Assembly: GCA_015490675.1 (NCBI GenBank)
Contig: WFXI01000320.1
Span: 89,640-147,478, forward strand
Length of the DNA stretch: 57,839 nt
Direction: 5' to 3'
DNA from: Hydrogenothermaceae bacterium
GTDB taxonomy: Bacteria > Aquificota > Aquificia > Aquificales > Hydrogenothermaceae
The position numbers and the translations under genes are program-made. Under the pieces are notes generated by a model, which saw only the letters and a list, made by a program, of their open reading frames with translations, searched no databases and was not told the DNA's origin. This document shows, piece after piece, positions 31,042-39,721 of the stretch; positions within the stretch are counted from its first letter, which is position 1; every line of letters starts with the position of its first letter.

Positions 31042-31635
31042 ATGAAAGAACTTTTAAAAAAATATCCTGGATATTTTATGAGCTATCAAAAAAGTGAAAA
31101 ATCTCCTATCTATGCTTATTTTAGATTTCCCGAAAAAAATGAAAGATTTGCAGTCACACTAACTGTTAAATCTCCTGAAATTGTAAAAAAAGCAATTGAA
31201 GACAAAGTAATAGAAAAACCTCAAATCCTTAAACTAAAGAAAATTGAGCAAAAGTTTAACAATAAAAACCTTTCTTACTACTATCTATATAATGAAAATA
31301 ACAACAAAGAAGATCTTAAAGAAACTGCATCAGAAATTAAAAAAATAATAGAAAAATATCCAGATTACATTAAACCAGTTCCTTCTTTATTTAAAAATAC
31401 AGAAATAGATTATGAGAAACTTCCACTTGATAAACAGCTAATAGAAAATATTAAAAAATTTAAAAACAAGCTTTACAGATTTTATTTGAACATAATGCTT
31501 GAAGAAAATAAATCTTTAATAATAGATGACACATCTGCCTACATAAGAAATCTTCTTGAAGAAAAACCAAAAGAAATGAAAAATATATTAGAAAAAAATA
31601 ATAAATTTTACAAAATAGAAAAAATACATAAATAA
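31042..31635 (+). CDS. Hypothetical protein
   Basis: 197 aa from ATG 31042, since TGGAG lies 8 bases before it. The tracked start 31030 overlaps that site. N-terminal strand-rich part (YFMSYQKSEKSPIYAYFRFP), then Lys-rich helices. No family recognised. A weaker form of the recurrent leader motif (AAAATCCAAAAGTTATGAATTTAAATTTTTAAATGGAG) precedes it at 30997-31035. Confidence 0.65.
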   Translation: MKELLKKYPGYFMSYQKSEKSPIYAYFRFPEKNERFAVTLTVKSPEIVKKAIEDKVIEKPQILKLKKIEQKFNNKNLSYYYLYNENNNKEDLKETASEIKKIIEKYPDYIKPVPSLFKNTEIDYEKLPLDKQLIENIKKFKNKLYRFYLNIMLEENKSLIIDDTSAYIRNLLEEKPKEMKNILEKNNKFYKIEKIHK

Positions 31636-31662
31636 TCAGAACTTCAATTAAAGGAGAAAAAA

Positions 31663-32034
31663 ATGGGATACTACTCTACTTTAAATTTTGAAGGAAAAGC
31701 AGAAAAAATCAATGAAAAAGCACTTGAAAATCTAAACAAAATGCTTGAAAAAAGCAAGTTTGAAGGATTTGAAGGTGCAGAAGTTTCCTTTGATGAAAAC
31801 GGCTACATTAATATAGAAATGGCAGATTATACAAATAAATTTCAAGACGATGAACAATTTGTAAACGAACTTGCAAAAATAATAGAAAAAGGGCATATAA
31901 TAATCCATTTCATAGGAGAAGATGGAATAACTTGGGGGTATTTAATAAAAGATAGAAAAGTCAAACAAGGAAGTTTTGTTCTTGTACCTTACGATTTACA
32001 AAAAAAAGTAGAAAAAATAATATTACAAGAATAG
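31663..32034 (+). CDS. Hypothetical small protein
   Basis: 123 aa with AAAGGAG. It starts MGYYSTLNFEGKAEKI, has a mixed alpha/beta pattern with ISI-type strands (INIEMADYTNKF) and an aromatic patch (IIIHFIGEDGITWGYLI). Not recognised. The next gene starts one base after its stop. Confidence 0.65.
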   Translation: MGYYSTLNFEGKAEKINEKALENLNKMLEKSKFEGFEGAEVSFDENGYINIEMADYTNKFQDDEQFVNELAKIIEKGHIIIHFIGEDGITWGYLIKDRKVKQGSFVLVPYDLQKKVEKIILQE

Positions 32035-32035
32035 A

Positions 32036-32326
32036 ATGAACAAAGTAGAAAAGATAAAATTTTTTAACCTTCCTGTTTCACACCTTGAGTTTTTAGGAAT
32101 CATTAAAGATAAAGTTGATAGAGAAAGAAGAAATAGACACATCTTAGTTTTTAAAACAAAAAATAAAATCTTAATTGACATTGACTATCAAACTTTTGAA
32201 AACAACACATTTTCTTTAAACATAGAAGTTCTTGATGAGAACTACCAAAACATAACCAAAATGGAAAATGAAATAGCAGAAAAAATAGAAAAAAATATAG
32301 AAAAATTTGAAAACCTATTCCAATAA
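32036..32326 (+). CDS. Hypothetical small protein
   Basis: 96 aa, no separate ribosome site. The ATG follows the preceding TAG by one base, so it depends on translational coupling. Basic N-terminal half, then a strand-helix C-terminus ending in Glu/Asn/Lys repeats (EKIEKNIEKFENLF). Not recognised. Confidence 0.6.
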   Translation: MNKVEKIKFFNLPVSHLEFLGIIKDKVDRERRNRHILVFKTKNKILIDIDYQTFENNTFSLNIEVLDENYQNITKMENEIAEKIEKNIEKFENLFQ

Positions 32327-32368
32327 ATTTCTAAATAAAACTAAAAATAAAACTAAAGGAGAAACACA

Positions 32369-32791
32369 ATGAAAACAGTTGTTGAAAACTTTTTAAAAAA
32401 AGAAAAAAGTTTTTTAGAGGAAAAAGAAAACATAAGAAAAGAACTTCTGTCTCAGTTTTTAAAAGAGTTTCTAAATAAAAATGGATTTAATCTAAAAGAA
32501 ATAACTATTAAAGAGTTCAAATTTGAAGAAGAAAGTGCATGGAATGAAATAACTGATGATGGAATTTATACACAAAAAATAGAAATAAAAGGAGTTATAT
32601 ATGATGAAGAAGGAGAATGTGACATCAGCATACAGCACACATACTTCCATTCATCTTATTACAATGGCTCAGGAGAAACAAGCGAAGATACAACTATTAA
32701 CTGTGATGACTCTAAATACGAAGAATTTATAAAAGAAGAATTTCCGGAAATAATTAATCTCATAGAATCTGCTTATTACCTAAAAACTTGA
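32369..32791 (+). CDS. Hypothetical acidic protein
   Basis: 140 aa with AAAGGAG. An N-terminal helix (VVENFLKKEKSFLEEKENIRKELL) is followed by an acidic beta-rich domain (EEGECDISIQHTYFHSSYYNGSG). Soluble, unrecognised. Its stop codon TGA lies in the left arm of palindrome copy 4. Confidence 0.6.
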   Translation: MKTVVENFLKKEKSFLEEKENIRKELLSQFLKEFLNKNGFNLKEITIKEFKFEEESAWNEITDDGIYTQKIEIKGVIYDEEGECDISIQHTYFHSSYYNGSGETSEDTTINCDDSKYEEFIKEEFPEIINLIESAYYLKT

Positions 32792-32809
32792 TTATAAATT
32801 TATAATCAA
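32788..32809. repeat. AT-only palindrome, copy 4 (22-bp core)
   Basis: It has the same core as the other copies. It begins within the final codons of the upstream gene and ends 12 bases before the next ATG, with the Shine-Dalgarno AAAAGGAG directly after it. In this position a bound protein or a folded RNA would affect the next gene's translation or transcription. Confidence 0.7.
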
Positions 32810-32821
32810 AAGGAGACTATA

Positions 32822-33226
32822 ATGAACTATGAACTTGGCTACTATGAAGAAAAAATTAAAAGAGAAACAGGCCTCTTTGTTGATGGATACTATATTTGGA
32901 AAAAAACAGTAAATCCAATAACTCAAATCCAGATTAAAAGAAAACATGAAGGTCCCTATCTGATACAAAAAGGTCTTGCACTTTTTCCTGAAAGCAAAGT
33001 TAACTACACAATATCAAAAGAAGCCTTTATTAAAAGAGAAATAAAGACTTTAGAAAGAAAAGAAATAAATCAACTAAATCTTATAAGCTTCTATTTCAAA
33101 GAAATTGACGGATTTATTTCAATGCCAAGAGAAATTCTTGAAAAAGTTCCTTTAGAAAAACTAAAAAAAGAAATTGAAAATCTCTTGAAGACATTAAAAA
33201 AGGAGGAAAAACTTTGGATAAAATAA
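32822..33226 (+). CDS. Hypothetical protein
   Basis: 134 aa with AAAGGAG and palindrome copy 4 immediately upstream. Beta-rich (FVDGYYIWKKTVNPITQIQIKRKHEGPYLIQKGLALFP), basic C-terminus. No family recognised. Followed by 167 bases with no gene, which hold only AT-rich sequence with a possible promoter (TATGATAT near 33274). Confidence 0.6.
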   Translation: MNYELGYYEEKIKRETGLFVDGYYIWKKTVNPITQIQIKRKHEGPYLIQKGLALFPESKVNYTISKEAFIKREIKTLERKEINQLNLISFYFKEIDGFISMPREILEKVPLEKLKKEIENLLKTLKKEEKLWIK

Positions 33227-33393
33227 TTAGAAACTAGATATGCCTCTAAGGATAAATAAAAAAATTTTATGATATGATATTTCTAATTCTAATCAAAGAT
33301 ATTTTTATAAAAGAAAGCTAAAGAAAATATCAATTAGATAGAAAATTAATCTATAAACTATAATAAAAAACTACAAGAGTTAAAAATAAAAAA

Positions 33394-33933
33394 ATGATTA
33401 AAAAATTAAATGAAAAATTAAAAAACTGCCAGCTTTGCAATTTATGTGAAAACAGAAACCAAGTCGTCTTTGGACATGGAAATTTAAAAGCAAAAATAGT
33501 TTTTATAGGAGAAGCTCCTGGAAGGGAAGAAGATGAAAAAGGAATTCCATTTGTTGGAAGATCGGGAAAACTTCTTACAGATGCAATAGAAAGTGCAGGA
33601 TTCAAAAGAGAAGATTTTTACATAACAAATATAAACAAATGCAGACCTCCTGATAATAGAACTCCTAAAAAAGATGAAATTGAAAAATGCCTTGTTTTTT
33701 TAAAGGAAGAAATAAACATAATAAACCCTGAAATTATCTGCCTTGTGGGAGCAACGCCTGCAAAGGCATTCTTAGGAAATAAAATAAAGATGAATGAAAT
33801 AAGAGGAAAAATAATAGAAAAAGGAAGCAAGAAATTCTATGTGGTCTTCCACCCAGCTTATGTTTTAAGAGGAATGAAAACAAGAAAATCTATATTTTAT
33901 GAAGACATTAACAACTTATTAAATTATATTTAA
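33394..33933 (+). CDS. Family-4 uracil-DNA glycosylase
   Basis: 179 aa, typical for the family. Motif A GEAPGREED (about residues 37-45) and motif B HPAYVLR (about 152-158) carry the active site. Four Cys expected to hold a 4Fe-4S cluster are present (CQLC at 11-14, CRPP and C-containing stretch around 90 and 108). It removes uracil from DNA, important at high temperature, and protects the replicon. No clear ribosome site before ATG (only AAGAG). Probably transcribed separately from its neighbours. Confidence 0.92.
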   Translation: MIKKLNEKLKNCQLCNLCENRNQVVFGHGNLKAKIVFIGEAPGREEDEKGIPFVGRSGKLLTDAIESAGFKREDFYITNINKCRPPDNRTPKKDEIEKCLVFLKEEINIINPEIICLVGATPAKAFLGNKIKMNEIRGKIIEKGSKKFYVVFHPAYVLRGMKTRKSIFYEDINNLLNYI

Positions 33934-33980
33934 TATATATAATAGACATTTGATAAAATAGACATCTAAAGGATAAAAAC

Positions 33981-34745
33981 ATGATTAAAATTTTTATAAA
34001 AAATAAAAAAGAAATAGGAATAGTAGAAGAACCTGAAAAACAAGAACAGAAATATCCTACAATTAATCTAGCAACATTCCCCAAAAAAGGAATAATACAG
34101 GTAGTTGGAGACAGTGGCAGTGGAAGAACAACATTCTCTAATGCTTTAATTCATTACTTAGCAACAAAAGAGACATTCAAAAACAGTATTGAAAACATAA
34201 CAATACTAACAGGATTTTCAGGGGGATCTGAATACTTCTTAAGACATGCTCCTGTTAATCACTTGATAAGATATCTACCAATAGATTATCCTGAACTAAT
34301 AGAAAGATTGAAAAAAAACAAAGATATAAACCCTAAAGAAATATCAGAAATGTTTCACGATCTTAAGTTAAAGTATAAGTCACTTTTTCTTAAAAAACCT
34401 ATACACATATTTCAAGTACTTGAGTTTTTAGACTCCAGCCTATATAAAAAGCTACTAAAAAATTTTCTTTTATACTTTTCTACAAAAGAAAATAGCATAA
34501 TAGCAATTGACCACATTGTAATAAATAAAACAGTAGATAAAACAGACCAAGAGGTAATTAATGCCATAAAACGAGCATCTGAAAATAACCTTGTAATAAT
34601 AAATATGCATGAACCTATTGAAACATTAGCATTCAAAGAAAATAATATATTCATAGATCCTAAACATGATAACGGTTTTATTAAAGAATACTTAAGTAAC
34701 CAATTAAACGAAAACAATATTATAGTCTTCCTAAAACAATCATAA
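33981..34745 (+). CDS. RecA-like P-loop ATPase with atypical Walker A
   Basis: 254 aa. Residues 43-52 read GDSGSGRTTF, a P-loop in which the usual Lys is Arg. Walker B-like IIAIDHIVI is around residue 172, and a later strand LVIINMHEP near 203. An ITILTGFSGGSEYF strand follows the P-loop. RecA-like plasmid ATPases (RadA/KaiC-type) have this layout. Whether it hydrolyses ATP is doubtful because of the Lys-to-Arg change. It follows the UDG by 47 bases and has AAGGAT upstream. Role unknown. Confidence 0.6.
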   Translation: MIKIFIKNKKEIGIVEEPEKQEQKYPTINLATFPKKGIIQVVGDSGSGRTTFSNALIHYLATKETFKNSIENITILTGFSGGSEYFLRHAPVNHLIRYLPIDYPELIERLKKNKDINPKEISEMFHDLKLKYKSLFLKKPIHIFQVLEFLDSSLYKKLLKNFLLYFSTKENSIIAIDHIVINKTVDKTDQEVINAIKRASENNLVIINMHEPIETLAFKENNIFIDPKHDNGFIKEYLSNQLNENNIIVFLKQS

Positions 34746-34802
34746 TATTACTAAATATAATGATATAAAAAACATATAAAAAAATATAAAAGGAGAAATA
34801 CT

Positions 34803-35285
34803 ATGAAAAAAGAATATCCAACTGTAGATGGATTACAGGCAGTCTTAAAAGTCCTTAAAAGTTTAGACTTTACTCCTACCTACATCCAACAAGAGCTAAT
34901 AAGAGCAGAACTACAAAAATATAGACTTGAAATTTTAAAAGAAACATTTGGAATTGACAAAGACCCTGTTCCTGCTGCTGCCGTTGAAACATCTTCGCCT
35001 GAAGGTGAAAAAGGAATTTTTATATTATTTGTTAACCCTCTTGATTTCGTAGAACTAGTTGAAAAAGATGGAACCCCTACACCAAAGGAAAAGCTCTCAG
35101 ACCTTGCATTTCTTGCTTTGATTGGTCTTTACATAAGCAAAGATAACCCCGAAAAAATTGAAATAGGAATGGCTCCAGTAGAAATCTTGTTAAAACTAAA
35201 AGAACCACCTAAAAAAGAAGATGAAAAAGTAATTATAGAAGAAAAATTCACAGGAGAAAAAAAAGATAATAACCTTCTTAATTAA
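34803..35285 (+). CDS. Hypothetical protein
   Basis: 160 aa with AAAGGAG. Helical N-terminus, then a predicted alpha/beta core (GIFILFVNPLDFVELV..LAFLALIGLYISKDN). An acidic-basic low-complexity tail (KKEDEKVIIEEKFTGEKKDNN). No family recognised. Confidence 0.65.
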   Translation: MKKEYPTVDGLQAVLKVLKSLDFTPTYIQQELIRAELQKYRLEILKETFGIDKDPVPAAAVETSSPEGEKGIFILFVNPLDFVELVEKDGTPTPKEKLSDLAFLALIGLYISKDNPEKIEIGMAPVEILLKLKEPPKKEDEKVIIEEKFTGEKKDNNLLN

Positions 35286-35322
35286 ATATAAAAGTTTTTT
35301 AATTAAAACTTAGATTAATGGA
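35284..35322 (+). promoter_or_regulatory. Recurrent leader motif, weaker copy
   Basis: AAATATAAAAGTTTTTTAATTAAAAC then TTAGATTAATGGAG. It has the TATAAAAGTT part and a TAATTAAAA second element, then the Shine-Dalgarno of the 35329 gene. Confidence 0.35.
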
Positions 35323-35328
35323 GAAAAA

Positions 35329-35823
35329 ATGAAGGCTCTAGAAAAATTTGAAACAATTGCTTATTATCCAGAATACACTTACTACATATATAGAGAAGGA
35401 AGACAACCGTGTGCAACAGTAGAAGTACAAGTATTAAAAATACACAAAAAATATATAGTTATAGCTACAGATCTCTTGTCTGTTAAAGCTAAAAAATTAA
35501 ATTGTAGACAATCAATAACAAACTCTTATGAATATTTTATTAAAGACTTTTTTAACAAAATGAAAAAAGAAAATCCTACAATAAAATTAAAAGACTTTGT
35601 CTGGATAGAACATTACTATGAAAGAGGAGATAAAACAGACAGCCTACCTGAAAGTTACGATCTTGTAATACCTGTAAATATAGAAATAGATGAAAAAGGA
35701 TTTATAGAAAAATGCAAACCATCCTGGAAAAGACTTTTAATGGATGATATGAATCCTGAAAAAAGAAAAGGATTGAGCATTAGTCAATTAATGGATAAAC
35801 TAGAAGAACTCAATATAATATAA
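35329..35823 (+). CDS. Hypothetical protein
   Basis: 164 aa. Beta-rich N-terminal half with a Cys (GRQPCATVEVQVLKIHKKYIVIATDLL) and an amphipathic helix at the C-terminus (SISQLMDKLEELNII). Soluble. No family recognised. Confidence 0.65.
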   Translation: MKALEKFETIAYYPEYTYYIYREGRQPCATVEVQVLKIHKKYIVIATDLLSVKAKKLNCRQSITNSYEYFIKDFFNKMKKENPTIKLKDFVWIEHYYERGDKTDSLPESYDLVIPVNIEIDEKGFIEKCKPSWKRLLMDDMNPEKRKGLSISQLMDKLEELNII

Positions 35824-35849
35824 AAGTTTTATAAGTAAATTTTTCCTTT
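35820..35849 (+). promoter_or_regulatory. Recurrent leader motif, copy after the 35329 gene
   Basis: ATAAAAGTTTTATAAGTAAATTTTTCCTTT. It has the motif's TAAAAGTT, a short gap and then TAAGTAAATTTTTCCTT, matching the copies at 27103, 44571, 45576 and 46794. It lies just after the preceding stop codon and 14 bases before the small ORF at 35863. Confidence 0.5.
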
Positions 35850-35862
35850 AAAAGAATGGAAT

Positions 35863-36030
35863 ATGTGGGCACTAAGCATTAACATCTATAATTATCCAAA
35901 AGTCAAAGAAACCTTTAAAATAAAGGGAAATTTTTTCAGCCTTACAGGAATAGTTAATACTTTAGAAGCCATTTGCATTGGAAAAATTAAACAAGAGGTG
36001 GAAAATGAAAACAGTCAGACAATTAATTGA
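35863..36030 (+). CDS. Small ORF behind the leader motif (not in the ORF track)
   Basis: 55 codons from ATG (MWALSINIYNYPKVKETFKI..), overlapping the next gene by 26 bases. Residues 20-42 form a hydrophobic strand-helix (FFSLTGIVNTLEAICIGK). The ribosome site is weak (GGAAT). Position directly after a recurrent leader motif supports translation, perhaps to couple to the HExxH gene. Confidence 0.45.
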   Translation: MWALSINIYNYPKVKETFKIKGNFFSLTGIVNTLEAICIGKIKQEVENENSQTIN

Positions 36031-37204
36031 AGAACTTTATCCAGACTACAAAGAAAAACTTGAAGAAATGTTTCCTAATATGTATAAATTTGCAAGACAA
36101 GTTGAAATAATCCCATGGGAAGAAACTTTCCAAAAAACAGATAAAAACCCAGAAATATTTCAGCAGATAGAATTTTTACAGATGCTGCTTGAAAACGGTA
36201 TGATTTCAGAAGAAGAATATAGAAAAAGCTTGAAATATATTCATCCTGGATATGCAAGTATAACAAAAGGTATTTCGTTTATAAAAGATAAAAAAGTTGC
36301 TTTTAGGGATAAAATACCACCAATTACTGCTATCCTACACGAACTTGGACACATTTACTTTAAGGAAGACGATTATGTATGGAACTCTGTCTACGGCGGA
36401 GGCGAAAGTTTACTCCATTTAACTTTAACCCAAAAAGCATCTTTTACAGAAAAAGACATAAAAAACCATATGAGATTTATGAGATTAATACTACTTGCAC
36501 CTATAAGTAAACTCAAAGAAATAGACCAACAACTTACAAAGTATATAAGACATCATATGGAATCAAAAAACCTAGGATCATTGTCTGTCAATAACAGTGT
36601 ACTTTCTTTAATACTGGCTGCTGGAACACTTCCTGGTGTAGAATTTGAAGAAGGTGAAGACCTTTTATATGAACATATTTATGATAAAAGAAAAATAGAC
36701 TTACTAATAAAAAAAGGAAAAATAGTAATAAAATCTTCATATTACAGACAAATGCTTATACAATTCCTATTAGAAATAATTGATGGATACCAATATCAAG
36801 ATCCTTTCTATCAAAACTATGGGAATGCATATTTTTACCATCTATCAGATATTGTAAAAACAACAACAAAAATATTAAACCCATCTATTCAAAATATTGA
36901 AGAATTTGAAAAAGAATTTGAATTACCCTTTATCGCTCACTATTTTACAGCTCTTGGAATAAACAAAAATGAAGCAATATCAAAGAAAGATAATCCCCTT
37001 GAGATTATAGAAAAATACATATTTACTCCATTTTCCAATCTACTTCCAGTAGATAGATATGAATTAATAATAGGCTCAAATAAGCTTATAATAATAAAAT
37101 CTGAAGTTACTGAGAGGTTAAAAGACTATTTAAATAAAAATCCAAATATTCAACTACCACAGATAATAAAAGACATACTTGAAGATAATAATATAAAAGT
37201 ATAA
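36005..37204 (+). CDS. HExxH-motif (zincin-like) protein
   Basis: 399 aa from ATG 36005 behind AGAGGTGG (the track's TTG 35978 is the alternative). Residues 112-116 read HELGH, a zinc metallopeptidase motif in a helix (ITAILHELGHIYFK). A third ligand is not obvious; a Glu or His downstream (GGGESLLHLTL, about 140) is a candidate. No signal peptide or TM, so an intracellular protease or a plasmid regulator-cleaving enzyme is possible. The remainder is helical. Confidence is for the gene; the activity is inferred. Confidence 0.7.
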   Translation: MKTVRQLIEELYPDYKEKLEEMFPNMYKFARQVEIIPWEETFQKTDKNPEIFQQIEFLQMLLENGMISEEEYRKSLKYIHPGYASITKGISFIKDKKVAFRDKIPPITAILHELGHIYFKEDDYVWNSVYGGGESLLHLTLTQKASFTEKDIKNHMRFMRLILLAPISKLKEIDQQLTKYIRHHMESKNLGSLSVNNSVLSLILAAGTLPGVEFEEGEDLLYEHIYDKRKIDLLIKKGKIVIKSSYYRQMLIQFLLEIIDGYQYQDPFYQNYGNAYFYHLSDIVKTTTKILNPSIQNIEEFEKEFELPFIAHYFTALGINKNEAISKKDNPLEIIEKYIFTPFSNLLPVDRYELIIGSNKLIIIKSEVTERLKDYLNKNPNIQLPQIIKDILEDNNIKV

Positions 37205-37242
37205 AAATATTTTAAATAAAAACTTTTAACAGAGGTTGAGGC

Positions 37243-37641
37243 ATGAGAATTATTCTTTTGATTTTAGGAATTTTAGCATTTTCTATTTCTTCATTTGCTT
37301 TAGAAATTAAAACTTTAATAATGACCAATCCAGAAAGTATTTCTGTCAAAAAAAATTCTTTTCTCGGAAAGTACTTAATAATAAAAAAACCTAAGTTTTT
37401 CAGAGACAAATACGATGATACATATATAATTCCTATAAAAAGTATAAAATGGATATATTATAAAAAGACGAAAAGATCATATGAAGACAATTATTACTAT
37501 GTAATATACCTTATCCTTAAGGAAAAACAATCATTTCCAATAGAAGCAGTAGGAATTGAAATAAAAGATAAAAAACTTTTTAGAGATTTTGAAAATGTAA
37601 AAAATTGGCTAAAAAAAACATTTGATATGGAAATTGAATAA
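37243..37641 (+). CDS. Exported hypothetical protein
   Basis: 132 aa with a clear signal peptide (RIILLILGILAFSISSFA, cleavage near residue 19). The mature part is basic with an aromatic strand region (KWIYYKKTKRSYEDNYYYVIYLIL). It has the ribosome site AGAGGTTGAGG. Secreted or periplasmic. No family recognised. Confidence 0.65.
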   Translation: MRIILLILGILAFSISSFALEIKTLIMTNPESISVKKNSFLGKYLIIKKPKFFRDKYDDTYIIPIKSIKWIYYKKTKRSYEDNYYYVIYLILKEKQSFPIEAVGIEIKDKKLFRDFENVKNWLKKTFDMEIE

Positions 37642-37786
37642 CTTTATTTGTATTTTTTTTATATTTAATTCTTAATACTAGATACTTTTTAGTTCTTCTC
37701 AAAATTAAATCTTTATCTGTATAATATCAAATGTAATTTACAAAAATAAAATAGATTTCAAAGATGAAAATCTCTTGAGGCAAATA

Positions 37787-38224
37787 ATGGACAACAAATT
37801 AAAGGGAAAAATAAAATGGTTTTCAAAAGAAAAAGGGTATGGGTTTATCTTTGGAGAAGATAAAAAAGATTATTTTGTTCATATTAAAGATGTAAAAGGA
37901 GAAGATATTCCACAAGAAAAAGATGAAGTTGAGTTTAAAGTAATAAAAAACAAAAAGGGATTAAAAGCTATAGATGTAATAATAATCAAAAAAAATAAAG
38001 AAAACCAAAGAAAAAAACTTGCCATCTGTCAACACTGTGGTAAAGAAATGGTTCCAAGAGTAATATTTACACAAGGAGTTCCACGAGGATCAATATGTCC
38101 ATTTTGTGGAAAGACATATAAAGTTTTTAAAGCTTCTGAAGAAGATTTAACTGCAATGTATATAATTATGGGACTTGTCTTATTTTTTATATTTTTTGTT
38201 ATAATGGTAGGAGCATTTTCATAA
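37787..38224 (+). CDS. Cold-shock domain plus zinc ribbon plus C-terminal TM protein
   Basis: 145 aa from ATG 37787 with GAGG 7 bases before it (the TTG at 37775 is less likely). The cold-shock domain has GKIKWFSKEKGYGFI and DYFVH (residues 5-30) with the RNP1/RNP2 aromatic residues, so it should bind single-stranded RNA or DNA. A zinc ribbon (CQHCG..CPFCG, about 83-108) follows, then a single C-terminal transmembrane helix (about 121-143, MYIIMGLVLFFIFFVIMV). This combination would tether a nucleic-acid-binding domain to the membrane. It is unusual for cold-shock proteins, which are normally about 70 aa and soluble. Confidence 0.85.
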   Translation: MDNKLKGKIKWFSKEKGYGFIFGEDKKDYFVHIKDVKGEDIPQEKDEVEFKVIKNKKGLKAIDVIIIKKNKENQRKKLAICQHCGKEMVPRVIFTQGVPRGSICPFCGKTYKVFKASEEDLTAMYIIMGLVLFFIFFVIMVGAFS

Positions 38225-38237
38225 GGCTAAGAAAAAA

Positions 38238-38747
38238 ATGAAATCAAAACTAAAAATACAAATTTTCATAACCTTTTTTTTATTTTCTTCACTCTCTTTT
38301 GCCTCTGATAAAATCCCTGCAAAAGTTTTATATGTTATTGATGGAGACACCATTAAAGTTTGGCTAAACGGAAAAAAAGAAAGTGTAAGGCTTATTGGAA
38401 TAGATACTCCAGAAAGCAGAAAAAATAGAAGAGCTAAAAAGCAGGCAAGAGAATTTGGAATAACAACTTCTCAGGTTGTAATTCTTGGAAAAATGTCTAA
38501 AAACTTTGTAAAAAGTCTTGTTCACAAAGGAGATATTGTCTTTCTTGAACTTGATGTTCAACCAAGAGATAGATATAAAAGAGTTCTTGCTTATATTTGG
38601 CTAAAAAATGGAAAAATGCTTAACAAAGAAATTATCTGTGAAGGTTATGCAATGCCCTTGACTATCCCGCCAAATGTTAAATATGCGGATGTTTTTAGAG
38701 AATGCTTTAGAAAAGCAAGAGAAAAAGGGCTTGGACTTTGGAAATAA
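38238..38747 (+). CDS. Exported staphylococcal-nuclease-like thermonuclease
   Basis: 169 aa. Signal peptide IQIFITFFLFSSLSFA (cleavage near residue 22). The SNase domain keeps the catalytic layout: VIDGDTIKVW, VRLIGIDTPES (Arg, Asp, Thr-Pro-Glu) and QPRDRYKRVLAYIW (second Arg). It hydrolyses nucleic acid outside the cytoplasm. It begins 14 bases after the cold-shock gene, so the two may be co-transcribed. A strong terminator hairpin overlaps its stop codon. Confidence 0.92.
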   Translation: MKSKLKIQIFITFFLFSSLSFASDKIPAKVLYVIDGDTIKVWLNGKKESVRLIGIDTPESRKNRRAKKQAREFGITTSQVVILGKMSKNFVKSLVHKGDIVFLELDVQPRDRYKRVLAYIWLKNGKMLNKEIICEGYAMPLTIPPNVKYADVFRECFRKAREKGLGLWK

Positions 38748-38768
38748 AAGGAGCTTAAAGCTCCTTTT
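38746..38768. terminator. Bidirectional intrinsic terminator between thermonuclease and parB
   Basis: AAAAGGAGCT and AGCTCCTTTT form a perfect 10-bp stem with a 3-base loop (TAA). T-runs on both sides make it work in either direction. It overlaps the thermonuclease stop codon and the parB 3' end, separating the converging units. Confidence 0.85.
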
Positions 38769-39708
38769 TCAAATATTTTGAAATAATGTTTTCTATTTCT
38801 TTTAATTTATTGTTAACAAGTTCTTTATCCTCGTCTGATAACCTATTATAAACACTAGATAACCTTCTACTAATAGAAGAAAAAGAAACTTTTCCATTTT
38901 CATTTAGAATTTCTGAAACTCTCTTTTTTATAAAAGCATATCCATAATGATTTTGCTCAGCCTCTTTTATTAAAGTTTCTAACTCTTTTATTTTCTTTTT
39001 CTTTGCAAGTTTATTAAGTTCTAAAGCTATCGTATAACTCCAGTTATTTCTTCTAACAGCATCTTTTATTAATGGATGTATATTAAGCAATTTTAATTTA
39101 TCTATAAAAGTTCTTAGAGACTTTCCAGTTATTGCTTTTATTAAGTTTTCTAATTTTATAGCCTCTTCCTTCTCCTCTTCCGATAAATTCCTTACATTCC
39201 CTAGCTTATAATTATTAACTCTTAATATAAACTTTATTGTATCTTCTAAAGACTCTTTCTTGAAAACAAATTGAAGATATTGAACTTGTGAATACACTTT
39301 ATCGTAATCATTTAAATTTTCCCTTTGAATGTTTTCTGAAAGCATTAAAGCTAGAGCTGTATCTTTTGATACATCTAATAAAACCACAGCAGGTATTTTA
39401 TCCCTTCCTAAATATTCAAAAGCTTTTATCCTTCTAAATCCAATAATTCTTTCATATCTACCATTTTCTTTTTTCCTAACAACAATTGGATGAGCAAGTC
39501 CATATATCTTTATGTTTTCTGCAAGCTCAACAATTTTTTCTTTTGAATAAAAGGATCTATCATGAAATGGCGGATTATCTATTAAATCTATAGGAATTTC
39601 TTTAACTTCATAAGTTAAATTTTCAATTTCTTCTTTTAGGTTTTCATCAAAATCCAAATCTGTAAAATTAAAGTTGTTAACTATTAGACTTTTACTTTTT
39701 TTCATCAT
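38755..39708 (-). CDS. parB: ParB-family centromere-binding protein
   Basis: About 317 aa. The CTPase domain shows IDLIDNPPFHDRSFY, the A-H-P-I-V-V-R strand, GFRRIKAFEYLG (usual GERR..) and ENIQRENL. A helical HTH/linker region and C-terminal dimerisation segment follow (ISSISRRLSS..). It loads on parS and partitions the plasmid with ParA. The tracked start 39720 lacks a Shine-Dalgarno. GGAGG inside the ORF precedes ATG 39708, which I prefer (39705 also possible). A parS-like palindrome lies just upstream, at the parA-parB junction. Confidence 0.93.
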   Translation of the reverse strand: MMKKSKSLIVNNFNFTDLDFDENLKEEIENLTYEVKEIPIDLIDNPPFHDRSFYSKEKIVELAENIKIYGLAHPIVVRKKENGRYERIIGFRRIKAFEYLGRDKIPAVVLLDVSKDTALALMLSENIQRENLNDYDKVYSQVQYLQFVFKKESLEDTIKFILRVNNYKLGNVRNLSEEEKEEAIKLENLIKAITGKSLRTFIDKLKLLNIHPLIKDAVRRNNWSYTIALELNKLAKKKKIKELETLIKEAEQNHYGYAFIKKRVSEILNENGKVSFSSISRRLSSVYNRLSDEDKELVNNKLKEIENIISKYLKKEL

Positions 39709-39721
39709 CAAATCCTCCATC

